In this document: piece by piece, positions 1-7,040 of the stretch
Numbering within the stretch: position 1 is the first letter of the stretch
How the letters are laid out: each line of letters starts with the position of its first letter
DNA from: an uncultured Oscillospiraceae bacterium
Lineage (GTDB): Bacteria > Bacillota > Clostridia > Oscillospirales > Oscillospiraceae
DNA length: 16,046 nucleotides
Reading direction: 5' to 3'
Assembly (NCBI GenBank): GCA_910588455.1
Contig: CAJUPG010000049.1
Coordinates: forward strand, 1-16,046
The notes under the pieces: generated by a model
Seen by the model: only the letters and a program-made list of their open reading frames with translations
Databases searched by the model: none
What the model was told of the DNA's origin: nothing
Program-made: the position numbers and the translations under genes

Positions 1-929
1 CCGTCAACGTTATCTCCAAGTCCGGCACCACCACCGAGCCCGCCGTGGCCTTCCGTATCTTCAAGTCCCTGCTGGAGCAGAAATACGGCAAGGAGGGCGC
101 CAAGGAACGCATCTACGCCACCACCGACAAGGCCCGGGGCGCCTTGAAGGGTCTGGCCGACGCGGAGGGATATGAGGAGTTTGTGGTGCCTGACGACGTG
201 GGCGGCCGCTTCTCCGTGCTCACCGCCGTGGGCCTGCTGCCCATTGCCGCCGCCGGCATCGACATTGAGGCCCTGATGGGCGGCGCGGCCCAGGCCATGA
301 CCGAGCTGTCCGCCCCCGGCCTGTCCAACCCCGCCTGGCAGTACGCCGCCGCCCGGCACGCCCTGTATGAGAGCGGCAAGAAAGTGGAAATTCTGGCTAT
401 GTACGAGCCCTGTGCCCGGTTCTTCGCCGAGTGGTGGAAGCAGCTCTACGGCGAGAGCGAGGGCAAGGACGGCAAGGGCCTGATGCCCGCCAGCGTGGAG
501 TTCACCGCCGACCTGCACTCCATGGGCCAGTATATTCAGGAGGGCGAGCGCCTGATGCTGGAGACGGTGGTGAAGTTCGCCCCCAAGGGCGAGTACCTCA
601 TCCCTGACGACCCGGCCAATGTAGACGGTTTGAACTTCCTGTCCGGCAAGCCCCTGGCCTTTGTGGCGGAGCAGGCCATGCGGGGGACGATCCTGGCCCA
701 CGTGGACGGCGGTGTGCCCAACATCCTCATCGAGATGCCCCAGATCTGCGAGAAAACCGCCGGCTATCTGATTTACTTCTTCGAGTATGTGTGCGGCCTG
801 TCCGGCCATCTGCTGGAGGTTAACCCCTTCAACCAGCCCGGGGTGGAGGCCTACAAAAAGAATATGTTCGCCCTGCTGGGCAAGCCCGGCTACGAGGACA
901 TGAAGGCGGAGCTGGAGGCCCGTTTATAA
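1..929 (+). CDS. pgi: Glucose-6-phosphate isomerase, C-terminal part (5' end outside window)
   Basis: Interconverts glucose 6-phosphate and fructose 6-phosphate in cytosolic glycolysis and gluconeogenesis. The reading frame is open from base 3 with no start codon of its own (a GTG at 45 is internal). It begins in the conserved sugar-phosphate loop VNVISKSGTTTEP. Further family signatures are the DDVGGRFSVLTAVGLLPIA segment, the AHVDGGVPN segment with the conserved His, and the C-terminal NPFNQPGVEAYKKN motif that carries the catalytic Lys. About 308 residues are visible; Bacillus-type enzymes are about 450 long, so roughly the first third is missing because of the window edge, not through decay. 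It ends in TAA and is followed by a short spacer with no clear terminator. Identification is firm from family motifs. Confidence 0.96.
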   Translation, partial: VNVISKSGTTTEPAVAFRIFKSLLEQKYGKEGAKERIYATTDKARGALKGLADAEGYEEFVVPDDVGGRFSVLTAVGLLPIAAAGIDIEALMGGAAQAMTELSAPGLSNPAWQYAAARHALYESGKKVEILAMYEPCARFFAEWWKQLYGESEGKDGKGLMPASVEFTADLHSMGQYIQEGERLMLETVVKFAPKGEYLIPDDPANVDGLNFLSGKPLAFVAEQAMRGTILAHVDGGVPNILIEMPQICEKTAGYLIYFFEYVCGLSGHLLEVNPFNQPGVEAYKKNMFALLGKPGYEDMKAELEARL

Positions 930-948
930 AAGATTTACAAGTTTGTGG

Positions 949-977
949 TTGCAAAACGGACCGCAATATGGTAAAGT
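949..977 (+). promoter_or_regulatory. Possible sigma-A promoter for the small P-loop gene
   Basis: TTGCAA (949-954), a 17-base spacer, then TAAAGT (972-977), lying in the 79-base gap after pgi. The -10 hexamer matches only four of six consensus bases, so it is a moderate candidate. Read-through from pgi is also possible because no terminator separates the two genes. Confidence 0.4.
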
Positions 978-1008
978 AATGACAACAACAAGCAAGGAGT
1001 GAACCAAC

Positions 1009-1419
1009 ATGATTCGTGTTATTATGGGCAAGAAAGGCTCCGGCAAGACCAAGAGCGTCATTGACATGATCAACAGCGCGGTGGATACCGAGCATGGCAA
1101 CGTGGTCTGCATTGAAAAGGGCAAGAAGCTCACCTACGACATCAACAGCCGCATCCGCCTGGTGGAGTCCAGCCACTACGACATCGCCGACTATGCCGCT
1201 CTAAAGGGCTTTATCAGCGGTATGTACGCCGGTAACTACGACATTACCCACATCTTCATCGACAGCCTCACCAAAATCGTTCCCGGCGACGGCTATATGG
1301 AGACGGAAAAGTTCTTGGACTGGCTGAACAAATTCGGCGAGACCCACGGCATCAAATTCACCATCACCATCAGCGACGACGCCGAGCTGGCCCCCGACGG
1401 AATTAAAAAATACTTCTAA
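1009..1419 (+). CDS. Small P-loop NTPase-like protein of unknown role
   Basis: A 136-residue protein starting with MIRVIMGKKGSGKTKS, in which GKKGSGKT (residues 7-14) is a Walker A nucleotide-binding loop. A hydrophobic stretch ending in Asp, ITHIFIDSL (about residues 79-87), is a candidate Walker B. No signal peptide or membrane segment is visible. It ends at the catalytic-core size, without the extra domains of kinases or AAA proteins. The start is supported by AAGGAG at 994-999, nine bases before ATG. The gene is a single unit: pgi lies upstream and the next gene converges on it. Similar short P-loop proteins are familiar as uncharacterised proteins in Clostridia; I know no assigned function. 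ATP or GTP binding is inferred from the motif only. Confidence 0.85.
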   Translation: MIRVIMGKKGSGKTKSVIDMINSAVDTEHGNVVCIEKGKKLTYDINSRIRLVESSHYDIADYAALKGFISGMYAGNYDITHIFIDSLTKIVPGDGYMETEKFLDWLNKFGETHGIKFTITISDDAELAPDGIKKYF

Positions 1420-1460
1420 AAAAATTGGAACCAGGAAGCTTCCTGGTTCCAATTTTTTTA
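1417..1460. terminator. Bidirectional terminator: 44-bp perfect palindrome holding both stop codons
   Basis: Each arm is 22 bases and the match is perfect about the centre between 1438 and 1439 (AAGCTT core). The GC-richer inner stem is GGAACCAGGAAG with its complement, flanked by seven A on one side (1418-1424) and seven T on the other (1453-1459), so either strand gives a hairpin followed by a U tract. The TAA of the P-loop gene (1417-1419) and the TAA of the minus-strand c-di-GMP gene (1458-1460) are the outermost bases of the palindrome. Confidence 0.92.
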
Positions 1461-4400
1461 TTCCTCTGGCAGCGGTTTCTCCATCTGGCTCTGAATGATC
1501 TGATTGGCGTTGAGCAGCTTTTCCTTTTGCAGAGGCGTAATACTGTCTGTGATGTCCTGGATTAAAACATAGAACAGCCGGTTCTCCTCCCCCCACTTCG
1601 AGCTCTCCAAATGACCGCAGTCATCAATCCAGCGGACCTGTCCGTCCTTGCGGACAATGCGGTACTGCACATAGTCCATATTTTCGTCGGAGTGCTGGGT
1701 CTGCCAGTTAATCTCCCGCTCGACCCGCTCCCAATCCTCCGGATGGACCATCCCTCGGAAGGAGCCTCCGGTCAGCTGGAAAAATTCGTCTATGCTCTCG
1801 CAGCCGTAAATATCCATCACCGCCGGGTTGACATAAAGAATCCGCTCATCCTCTATGGCCCGGTAGATGAAAAATCCGCCGGACATTTTGGCCAGCGACT
1901 CCGCCATCCGGCTCTGCCGCCGCTCCTCCTCCTCTTTCATAATCGCGTCGATGCTCCGGATGGTAATCACGGCGGTGCGGGGCTGTCCGTTCCCCCGCTC
2001 ACTGATGGTCACGCTGGTCAGGCACCACTCAATCTCCCCATCCTTTTTCATTCTGCGGTAACGGTATTCCACCGAGTTCTGGGAAGCCAGAGCGGTGCGC
2101 AGGTTCTCCAGCGACAGGAAGCGGCGCACGTTTTCTTCATCCTCCGCGACAATCCTGCCGTTGCAGAAATGTCGGTCCACCACAGCCTCATAGTTCCCCC
2201 GCTCCAGGAGCCGGTTTTCATCCGGGTAAATCATGCGGATATAGTTGTCCTGCAAATGGAGAAAGTAGACCTCCCGGTAGGCCAGCACCATGCTGGCCAG
2301 CGCCCCTTCGTGCAGCTGCATATGGGTCACGTCCCGCATCAGGCAGGCTACATAGCCGTATTCATACTGGTAGAAGGTCAGCTGGAGATAGTGGCTGGTG
2401 ACGGAGCTGTAGGCGTAGTGATGGAGCATATCCCCCAAAAAGGCCGCCTGATAGGCCTTGCTCATCATCTCCTTGGTTTCGTCCCCAAAGGCTTTGAGCA
2501 TCAGATGCCGCAGCCGGCTGAGATCACCGCCGCAGATCTTCTCGATCTCCTTGTTGGCGTAGATAATTTCGTAGTCCTCCGGCTCCCCCTGGCTGTTGAG
2601 CAGGATACGCGCAAGGCCGTAGCCGAAGGGCAGACTGCCGTAATACTGGTTGAACCGCTCCTGCTCCTGGCTGGTGGCAAAGGCCGGCGCGCTCTGCTCT
2701 GTCCGGGCACGCTCCATCCGCTCCTCCCGCAGAGAGGTCATATCCGACAGCAGAACAAAAAACAGCTTGTGGCCCTCCTTCTCCCGCTGGAAGAATACCC
2801 GCGCACGCACCCACAGAGTCCTGCCGTCCACCCGCAGGTAGTGGATGTATCCCTCCGCGCAGTTGGGATGGTTTTCAAACGCCTCTTCAAACAGGGCGAA
2901 CAGAGCGGAACGGTCGTCATTCCGAATACTGTTCCACAACGTTTTGTTCAAATTGTCGTCCATGGGCTCCAGGCCGGACAGAGCATAATACTGTTCATTG
3001 ACCCGGGCAATCTCAATCTGGTTCTCGTACACATCGTAAATGGCCGACGGCCCCAGAATATTGTTCAGCATGGTATCGGTGAACAGGTCGCCATCCATAA
3101 ACTCCCGGACATGGAACGCCTCCACCTGCTTGCGGTGCAGGCCGGTGAAGTCCAGCATTCGTTCGTCGGACAGCAGGTGCTCAAACTGTTCGATGGGCAG
3201 GGGCTTATAGTAATAGTAGCCCTGGGTGTACCGGCAGCCCATGCTCCGCAGGACGTTTTCCTGGTGGAGGGTCTCCACGCCCTCCACAATGATGGGCAGG
3301 CCCATCATCCAGGCCATATTTACAATGGACTCCAAAATGCCAATGCCCTTCTGGGTCTCCTCCTCCGTGATCTCCAGAAAACGCATATCAATTTTCAGCA
3401 CGTCCACCGCAATGCTTTTGAGCATATTCAGGGAGGAATAGCCGCTGCCAAAGTCGTCCATCATCACCAGGAAACCCGCTTCCCGCAGCCGGTCCACGGT
3501 ATTGTTGATGGTGCTGTCCTCCTCCGCGTAGGCGCTTTCGGTGATCTCCGCCTTGATGTACTTCACAGGCAGGTCGTATTTTTCCAGCAGCCCGGTCAGG
3601 TAAGCAGGCACGTCCATAGCCATGATATCAATCCGGGATATGTTGATGGAGATGGGCACCGGCTGATGGCCCCGGTCAATCCAGCTGCGCAGCCACTGGC
3701 ACACCTTCTCCCACACCTGCTTGTCCAGCTGGCAGATCATGCCGCTGCGCTCCAGCACTGGGACAAATTTTCCCGGCGGAATCAGCCCCTTGGTCCGGTG
3801 CTGCCAGCGGACCAGGGACTCCGCCCCCACAATTTTCCCGGTAAAAATATCGCACTGAGGCTGGGCATAAAAGACAAACTCGTTCTCGTCCAGAGCATTG
3901 TTGATCTCCATCAGCAGCCGCAGCTCCTCCTCAAACTGGTCCTCCATGCCCGGGTCATACTGAACAATGGTGCTGCGCCCCCCCTCCCGGGGCAGGGCCA
4001 GGGTGGCCCGGTCATAGAAAATTTCCGGCGGAAGGGTGGTATTGTCAATGGGACATATTCCCATGGTGGGCACCACGCCTACCGCGCCGCCCCACCGGTT
4101 CACCTCAGCCAGAATATCCTCCTGAAGCTCCTCCACCAGTTCCATCCGCCAAGGCATCACAATGCAGAAGTTGTCCCCTTCAAAATGCCCTGTCACCCCG
4201 CCATACTGCCGCCGCACAGCCTCCATACAGTCGGCGATGTGGCGCAGGAGCTTGTCTCCGATCTCCCGTCCATGGAGCTTGTTGAACACCCGAAAATGCA
4301 GCATATCAATGGCCGTCATGCAGTAGGTATTGGGCTGGGCCTCTTGGATCAGCTTCCGGCTGTACTCCATAAAGCTCCGGGGCGAATAGATCCCCGTCAG

Positions 4401-4463
4401 CGCGTTTTTGTCAGGCTCCTCCTTGCGCGGCAGTTCGCGCTCCAGTGCAATTCTGCTTTCCAT
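1458..4463 (-). CDS. c-di-GMP protein: degenerate GGDEF, EAL phosphodiesterase, C-terminal PAS repeats
   Basis: A 1001-residue protein without obvious membrane segments. Residues about 20-170 form a GGDEF-like domain whose signature is EGDNF (95-99), so diguanylate cyclase activity is unlikely. Residues about 180-435 form an EAL domain with the residues expected of an active c-di-GMP phosphodiesterase: ESL (215-217), Asn274, Glu306 and Glu309 in EITES, DDFGSG (336-341), Lys357, Glu394 and Gln414. Residues about 465-975 hold roughly four PAS-like segments, seen from repeated PAC-type ends such as VDGRTLWVRA, KKDGEIEWCL and RKDGQVRWID. PAS sensors usually precede GGDEF-EAL; here they follow it. 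The start is supported by GGAGGGG five bases before ATG. It lies 19 bases after the mutarotase gene, in the same operon. The predicted role is lowering c-di-GMP in response to a PAS-sensed signal; ligand and output are unknown. Confidence 0.93.
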   Translation of the reverse strand: MESRIALERELPRKEEPDKNALTGIYSPRSFMEYSRKLIQEAQPNTYCMTAIDMLHFRVFNKLHGREIGDKLLRHIADCMEAVRRQYGGVTGHFEGDNFCIVMPWRMELVEELQEDILAEVNRWGGAVGVVPTMGICPIDNTTLPPEIFYDRATLALPREGGRSTIVQYDPGMEDQFEEELRLLMEINNALDENEFVFYAQPQCDIFTGKIVGAESLVRWQHRTKGLIPPGKFVPVLERSGMICQLDKQVWEKVCQWLRSWIDRGHQPVPISINISRIDIMAMDVPAYLTGLLEKYDLPVKYIKAEITESAYAEEDSTINNTVDRLREAGFLVMMDDFGSGYSSLNMLKSIAVDVLKIDMRFLEITEEETQKGIGILESIVNMAWMMGLPIIVEGVETLHQENVLRSMGCRYTQGYYYYKPLPIEQFEHLLSDERMLDFTGLHRKQVEAFHVREFMDGDLFTDTMLNNILGPSAIYDVYENQIEIARVNEQYYALSGLEPMDDNLNKTLWNSIRNDDRSALFALFEEAFENHPNCAEGYIHYLRVDGRTLWVRARVFFQREKEGHKLFFVLLSDMTSLREERMERARTEQSAPAFATSQEQERFNQYYGSLPFGYGLARILLNSQGEPEDYEIIYANKEIEKICGGDLSRLRHLMLKAFGDETKEMMSKAYQAAFLGDMLHHYAYSSVTSHYLQLTFYQYEYGYVACLMRDVTHMQLHEGALASMVLAYREVYFLHLQDNYIRMIYPDENRLLERGNYEAVVDRHFCNGRIVAEDEENVRRFLSLENLRTALASQNSVEYRYRRMKKDGEIEWCLTSVTISERGNGQPRTAVITIRSIDAIMKEEEERRQSRMAESLAKMSGGFFIYRAIEDERILYVNPAVMDIYGCESIDEFFQLTGGSFRGMVHPEDWERVEREINWQTQHSDENMDYVQYRIVRKDGQVRWIDDCGHLESSKWGEENRLFYVLIQDITDSITPLQKEKLLNANQIIQSQMEKPLPEE

Positions 4464-4482
4464 TCGTACCCCTCCACTAGCT

Positions 4483-4890
4483 TTACGCTACGCCGATGGT
4501 CAGCAGTAAATTGGCGTAGGTGCGCTTCTCCCCGGTGGAAACAGCCAGCCGGACGCAAGGCTGGCAGCAGGCGTTGTAAAACTCCTGTTTTCCGATCACA
4601 TCCAGGGACAATTCCGGGAGCATCCTCCGAAATTCGTCGAAAATCTCCGGCAAAGGCCCCTCCCCAGGGTTCATAACCTCCGCCTTTTCAAAGCAAACCG
4701 CACTTTGCAGCGCTTCCAGCACGTCTGTCACGGTAGGCAGCCCGGGGGTCAGCCCCAGATACACCGTTTCAGCCGTACCGGTTTTAGAATCCAGCGGGTA
4801 GTTCCCGTCGGCAATTAAAATTTTGTCCCCGTGGCCGCATAACGCAAGCGCGGCGATCAGATCCGGATGGATCAATTTTCCTTTTAACAT
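4483..4890 (-). CDS. RbsD/FucU-family sugar mutarotase (ribose pyranase or fucose mutarotase type)
   Basis: Family members catalyse interconversion of sugar anomers or pyranose/furanose forms (D-ribose for RbsD, L-fucose for FucU) in the cytosol. The 135-residue length is normal. Family landmarks are the start MLKGKLIHPDLI, His20 in CGHGD, Asp28 in ADGNYP, and the C-terminal TGE (119-121) and YAN (125-127) motifs. I cannot decide between ribose and fucose, because no sugar transporter or kinase gene accompanies it. ATG is the family-typical start; AAGGAG at 4903-4908 lies 12 bases upstream, a longer gap than usual. It is the first gene of a two-gene operon with the c-di-GMP protein and is divergent from another small sugar-handling gene. 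A Cys-rich stretch, NACCQPC (106-112), is an observed oddity. Confidence 0.9.
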   Translation of the reverse strand: MLKGKLIHPDLIAALALCGHGDKILIADGNYPLDSKTGTAETVYLGLTPGLPTVTDVLEALQSAVCFEKAEVMNPGEGPLPEIFDEFRRMLPELSLDVIGKQEFYNACCQPCVRLAVSTGEKRTYANLLLTIGVA

Positions 4891-4934
4891 ACAGGGGTCA
4901 CGCTCCTTATAAAAATACTATGGCGATCATACTC

Positions 4935-4963
4935 ATTATATAAAACATTCTCTCAGAACGCAA
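4935..4963 (-). promoter_or_regulatory. Sigma-A promoter for the mutarotase / c-di-GMP operon
   Basis: On the minus strand TTGCGT (4963-4958), a 17-base spacer, then a perfect TATAAT (4940-4935). Expected start of transcription is near 4928, about 38 bases upstream of the mutarotase ATG. Its -35 lies about 11 bases from the -35 of the divergent promoter, so one regulator could affect both. Confidence 0.78.
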
Positions 4964-4974
4964 GCAGAAATATC

Positions 4975-5003
4975 TTGTTTTCAGCTTTTGATTATGTTAC
5001 TAT
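4975..5003 (+). promoter_or_regulatory. Probable sigma-A promoter for the YhcH-type gene
   Basis: TTGTTT (4975-4980), a 17-base spacer, TACTAT (4998-5003). TATAAA (5001-5006) is an alternative -10, but its spacing to the same -35 is 20. The AT-rich context and position 30-60 bases before the start codon favour a promoter here; the exact hexamer is uncertain. Confidence 0.45.
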
Positions 5004-5032
5004 AAAGAAAACTGTAAATGGGGTGAATTTTT

Positions 5033-5485
5033 GTGATTTATGACTCTTTAAAACATCTTGACTCCTATCGCGGCATCCATCCCGGGGTCCTGCGGGGACT
5101 GGAGCTGCTCCGGGACACGGACTTCTCCCAGATGGCGGACGGCCGCTACGAGGTGGACGGGGAAAATCTGTTCTATATGCTCCAGAGCTATACCAGCAGC
5201 CCCGCCAACGACACCCCCGAAGCCCACAAAAAGTACATCGACATCCAATTTTTGATCTCCGGCCAGGAAAAAATCGCCGTGGGCCCCCTGGAGGAAATGA
5301 CTGAGCAGGTGGAGGCCCGTCCGGAGGGGGACATCTGGTTCTATCGCGGGCCGCTCAGCGAAGTGCTGGTGTCCGGGGACAAGTTCGCGGCCCTGTGGCC
5401 CGGAGACGCCCACGCCCCTGGCATCGCCGTAGGCGAGCCTACCCCCTGCCGGAAATGCGTGGTAAAGGTAAAGGTGAAGGTATGA
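5033..5485 (+). CDS. YhcH/YjgK/YiaL (EbgC-like) family sugar-handling protein
   Basis: A 150-residue member of the DUF386 cupin-like family, which includes YhcH of sialic-acid operons, YiaL and the beta-galactosidase subunit EbgC; members bind a metal and act on free sugars or sugar acids. Family signatures are PEAHKKYIDIQ (62-72), with the Glu, His, Asp and Gln expected in the metal/substrate site, then WPGDAHAPG (122-130) and the C-terminal KCVVKV. The exact substrate is unknown. Translation begins at GTG (5033) with GGGGTG about seven bases upstream; no earlier in-frame start fits. The gene overlaps the next one by ATGA (5482-5485). Its 3' end contains near-tandem six-base units (GGTAAA, GGTAAA, GGTGAA), giving a VKVKVKV tail and providing the purine-rich ribosome binding site of the next gene. 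Confidence 0.88.
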   Translation: MIYDSLKHLDSYRGIHPGVLRGLELLRDTDFSQMADGRYEVDGENLFYMLQSYTSSPANDTPEAHKKYIDIQFLISGQEKIAVGPLEEMTEQVEARPEGDIWFYRGPLSEVLVSGDKFAALWPGDAHAPGIAVGEPTPCRKCVVKVKVKV

Positions 5486-6210
5486 CCCCTAAAAAATGGA
5501 TGCTTCTTGGGGGGGGGGGCGGGCTGGCTGTCCTGCTGGCCCTGTGCGTCTGGAACTCCGGCCGGGGCCGCGAACCGCTTACGCGTACCTTTTCCTTTTC
5601 CACCCAGGGCGAAAATCCCATCCTTGCTGCCAGCATTTGGGCCGGAGGCAAAGCCGCAGCTGTGCCGTCCGGCCAGCTGGACCAGCTGCTGGAGCAAATC
5701 AGCGCGGTCACCTTTACGCCTACCTCCCCGGAGTACGCCCAGGCCCCAGGCGCCGGCTCCTTGCAGGTCACTCTGGCCCGGCAGGACGGGGCGCTGGAAA
5801 TCATAAGCTTTGAGTGCTGCCTTTATGACGGAACGTGGTACGCCGCCCCTTCGGGCAGCGGCGATTTTCTGCTGGACTACTTCCCGCCCAATACCTGGTG
5901 GGAGTATTCCCAGCCCTCCCCCACCTTCGACTTCTCTACCAACGAGACCCGGCCCCCGGTGATCCGCGTCTGGGCCCGGGCAAACGATGTGTGGACCGAG
6001 CTTCCCGCGGAACAGATTCCGGATTTTTTGGCGCTCATTGACACCGTGGTTTTTACCTCCCGCACTTCGGAGCACCAGGCCGAGGTACTCCGGGTAACCA
6101 TCCGGTTTCAGGACGGCGGAGAGCAGTCTGTCACCTTTCCCGACTTTCAGGGCCATACCACATCTCTGGAGGACATACAGCCCCTTTTGGAATTTTTATC
6201 GGAACAATAG
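5482..6210 (+). CDS. Membrane-anchored protein with an internal duplication, unknown function
   Basis: A 242-residue protein beginning MTPKKWMLLG. Residues 7-24 form one hydrophobic segment after a positive N-terminus, so it is probably a signal anchor or signal peptide with the rest outside; no lipobox Cys is placed suitably. The exported part contains two similar units, about residues 48-110 (IWAGGKAA, then LQVTLARQDGALEIISF) and 159-219 (VWARANDV, then LRVTIRFQDGGEQSVTF), evidence of an internal duplication. Family is not recognised. The start chosen is ATG 5482, overlapping the TGA of the upstream gene, with GGTGAAGG just before it; an earlier GTG at 5395 would lie deep in the upstream gene and add an Arg-rich tail, so I reject it. 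An 11-G tract lies in codons 10-13. Confidence 0.75.
   Translation: MTPKKWMLLGGGGGLAVLLALCVWNSGRGREPLTRTFSFSTQGENPILAASIWAGGKAAAVPSGQLDQLLEQISAVTFTPTSPEYAQAPGAGSLQVTLARQDGALEIISFECCLYDGTWYAAPSGSGDFLLDYFPPNTWWEYSQPSPTFDFSTNETRPPVIRVWARANDVWTELPAEQIPDFLALIDTVVFTSRTSEHQAEVLRVTIRFQDGGEQSVTFPDFQGHTTSLEDIQPLLEFLSEQ
5509..5519 (+). repeat. Homopolymer tract of 11 G inside the signal-anchor codons
   Basis: Eleven consecutive G (5509-5519) encode Gly residues in the hydrophobic start of the duplicated membrane protein. A change by one base would shift the frame right after the N-terminus and destroy the protein, the classical arrangement of a slipped-strand phase-variation switch. A sequencing or assembly length error is the main alternative. 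Confidence 0.9.
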
Positions 6211-6214
6211 GCAG

Positions 6215-6246
6215 CGGCGCATGGATGCTTCTCCATGCGCCGTTTT
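6215..6246 (+). terminator. Rho-independent terminator after the duplicated membrane protein
   Basis: Arms GGCGCATGGA (6216-6225) and TCCATGCGCC (6232-6241) pair perfectly around a six-base loop, extended by a C-G pair, followed by TTTT (6243-6246). It sits five bases after the plus-strand stop codon. The convergent ABC ATPase ends at 6251; on that strand the hairpin has no U tract, so it is a weaker stop there. Confidence 0.85.
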
Positions 6247-6250
6247 GCGT

Positions 6251-7039
6251 TCAGTCCGAGAGCAGAATCCGGTCGTTGTCCAAATTTCTGCCCGCTTCCG
6301 CCCGGAATTTCTCCAGCAGGTCGTTGACCGTCAGGCCCTCCCGGTCCCTGCCCTGGATGTCCAGAACGATGTCCCCCCGGTTCATCATCAGGGTGCGGTT
6401 GCCCAGGTCCAGGGCGTTTTGCATATTATGGGTGACCATCATGGTGGTGATCTTGTGCTCGGACACCATAGTTTGGGTGAGTTTCAGGACTTTTTCCGCC
6501 GTGCCCGGGTCCAGCGCCGCGGTATGCTCGTCCAGCAGCAGCAGTTTTGGGGGATTCATGGTTGACATAAGAAGAGTCAGCGCCTGCCGCTGTCCGCCGG
6601 ACAGCAGCCCCACCGGCTGCTTCATCCGGTCCTCCAGCCCCATATCCAGCAAGGCCAGGCGCTCCCGGAAGCGCTTTTTGTCCCCCTGGCCTATGTGGGA
6701 GAACCAGCCGCCGCTCCCTGCGGCCAGGGCCAGGTTTTCCTCAATGGTCATGCCTGGAGCGCTGCCCCGCATGGGGTCCTGGAACAGCCGCCCGATGGTA
6801 CGGGCCCGCTTGAATTCCGGCTCAAAGGTGATGTCTTTTCCGTCCAGAACGATGGTCCCCCTGTCGCAGAGAAAGCTGCCCGCAATGGCGTTGAACAGGG
6901 TGGATTTGCCCGCCCCGTTGGAGCCAATAATGGTGACAAAATCCCCGGGGGCCAAATGGAGAGATAAGTCGGAGAGGGCGGTTTTTTCGTTGACGGTGCC
7001 GGGATTAAACGTCTTGGCAATGTGAGAGACGCTCAGCAT
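6251..7039 (-). CDS. trpZ: ABC transporter ATPase of the TrpXYZ type (tryptophan uptake)
   Basis: The cytosolic ATPase of an importer. In its 262 residues are Walker A GSNGAGKST (39-47), a Q-loop Gln at 87, signature LSGGQ (146-150), Walker B LLLLDEH (166-172) and the switch His at 204. It resembles the ATPase class paired with branched-chain-like permeases and ABC-type uncharacterised binding proteins (COG1101 type). It starts one base after the permease stop, with GGAGGGG upstream, and is the last gene of the operon. The substrate assignment rests on the T-box leader of the operon, whose specifier reads UGG, and on published comparative work naming such T-box-linked systems trpXYZ. The ATPase itself does not show the substrate. 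Confidence 0.9.
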   Translation of the reverse strand: MLSVSHIAKTFNPGTVNEKTALSDLSLHLAPGDFVTIIGSNGAGKSTLFNAIAGSFLCDRGTIVLDGKDITFEPEFKRARTIGRLFQDPMRGSAPGMTIEENLALAAGSGGWFSHIGQGDKKRFRERLALLDMGLEDRMKQPVGLLSGGQRQALTLLMSTMNPPKLLLLDEHTAALDPGTAEKVLKLTQTMVSEHKITTMMVTHNMQNALDLGNRTLMMNRGDIVLDIQGRDREGLTVNDLLEKFRAEAGRNLDNDRILLSD

Positions 7040-7040
7040 C

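Noticed and set aside
1611..4676. A 1021-codon open frame antisense to the c-di-GMP gene
   Set aside because: It mirrors the codon pattern of the real minus-strand gene, reads as a His/Pro/Gln-rich low-complexity product without domains, and has no ribosome binding site. GC-rich third positions explain it.
5341..6156. A 271-codon minus-strand frame opposite the YhcH-type and duplicated membrane genes
   Set aside because: No ribosome binding site or motif, and the plus strand has coupled genes ending at a terminator.
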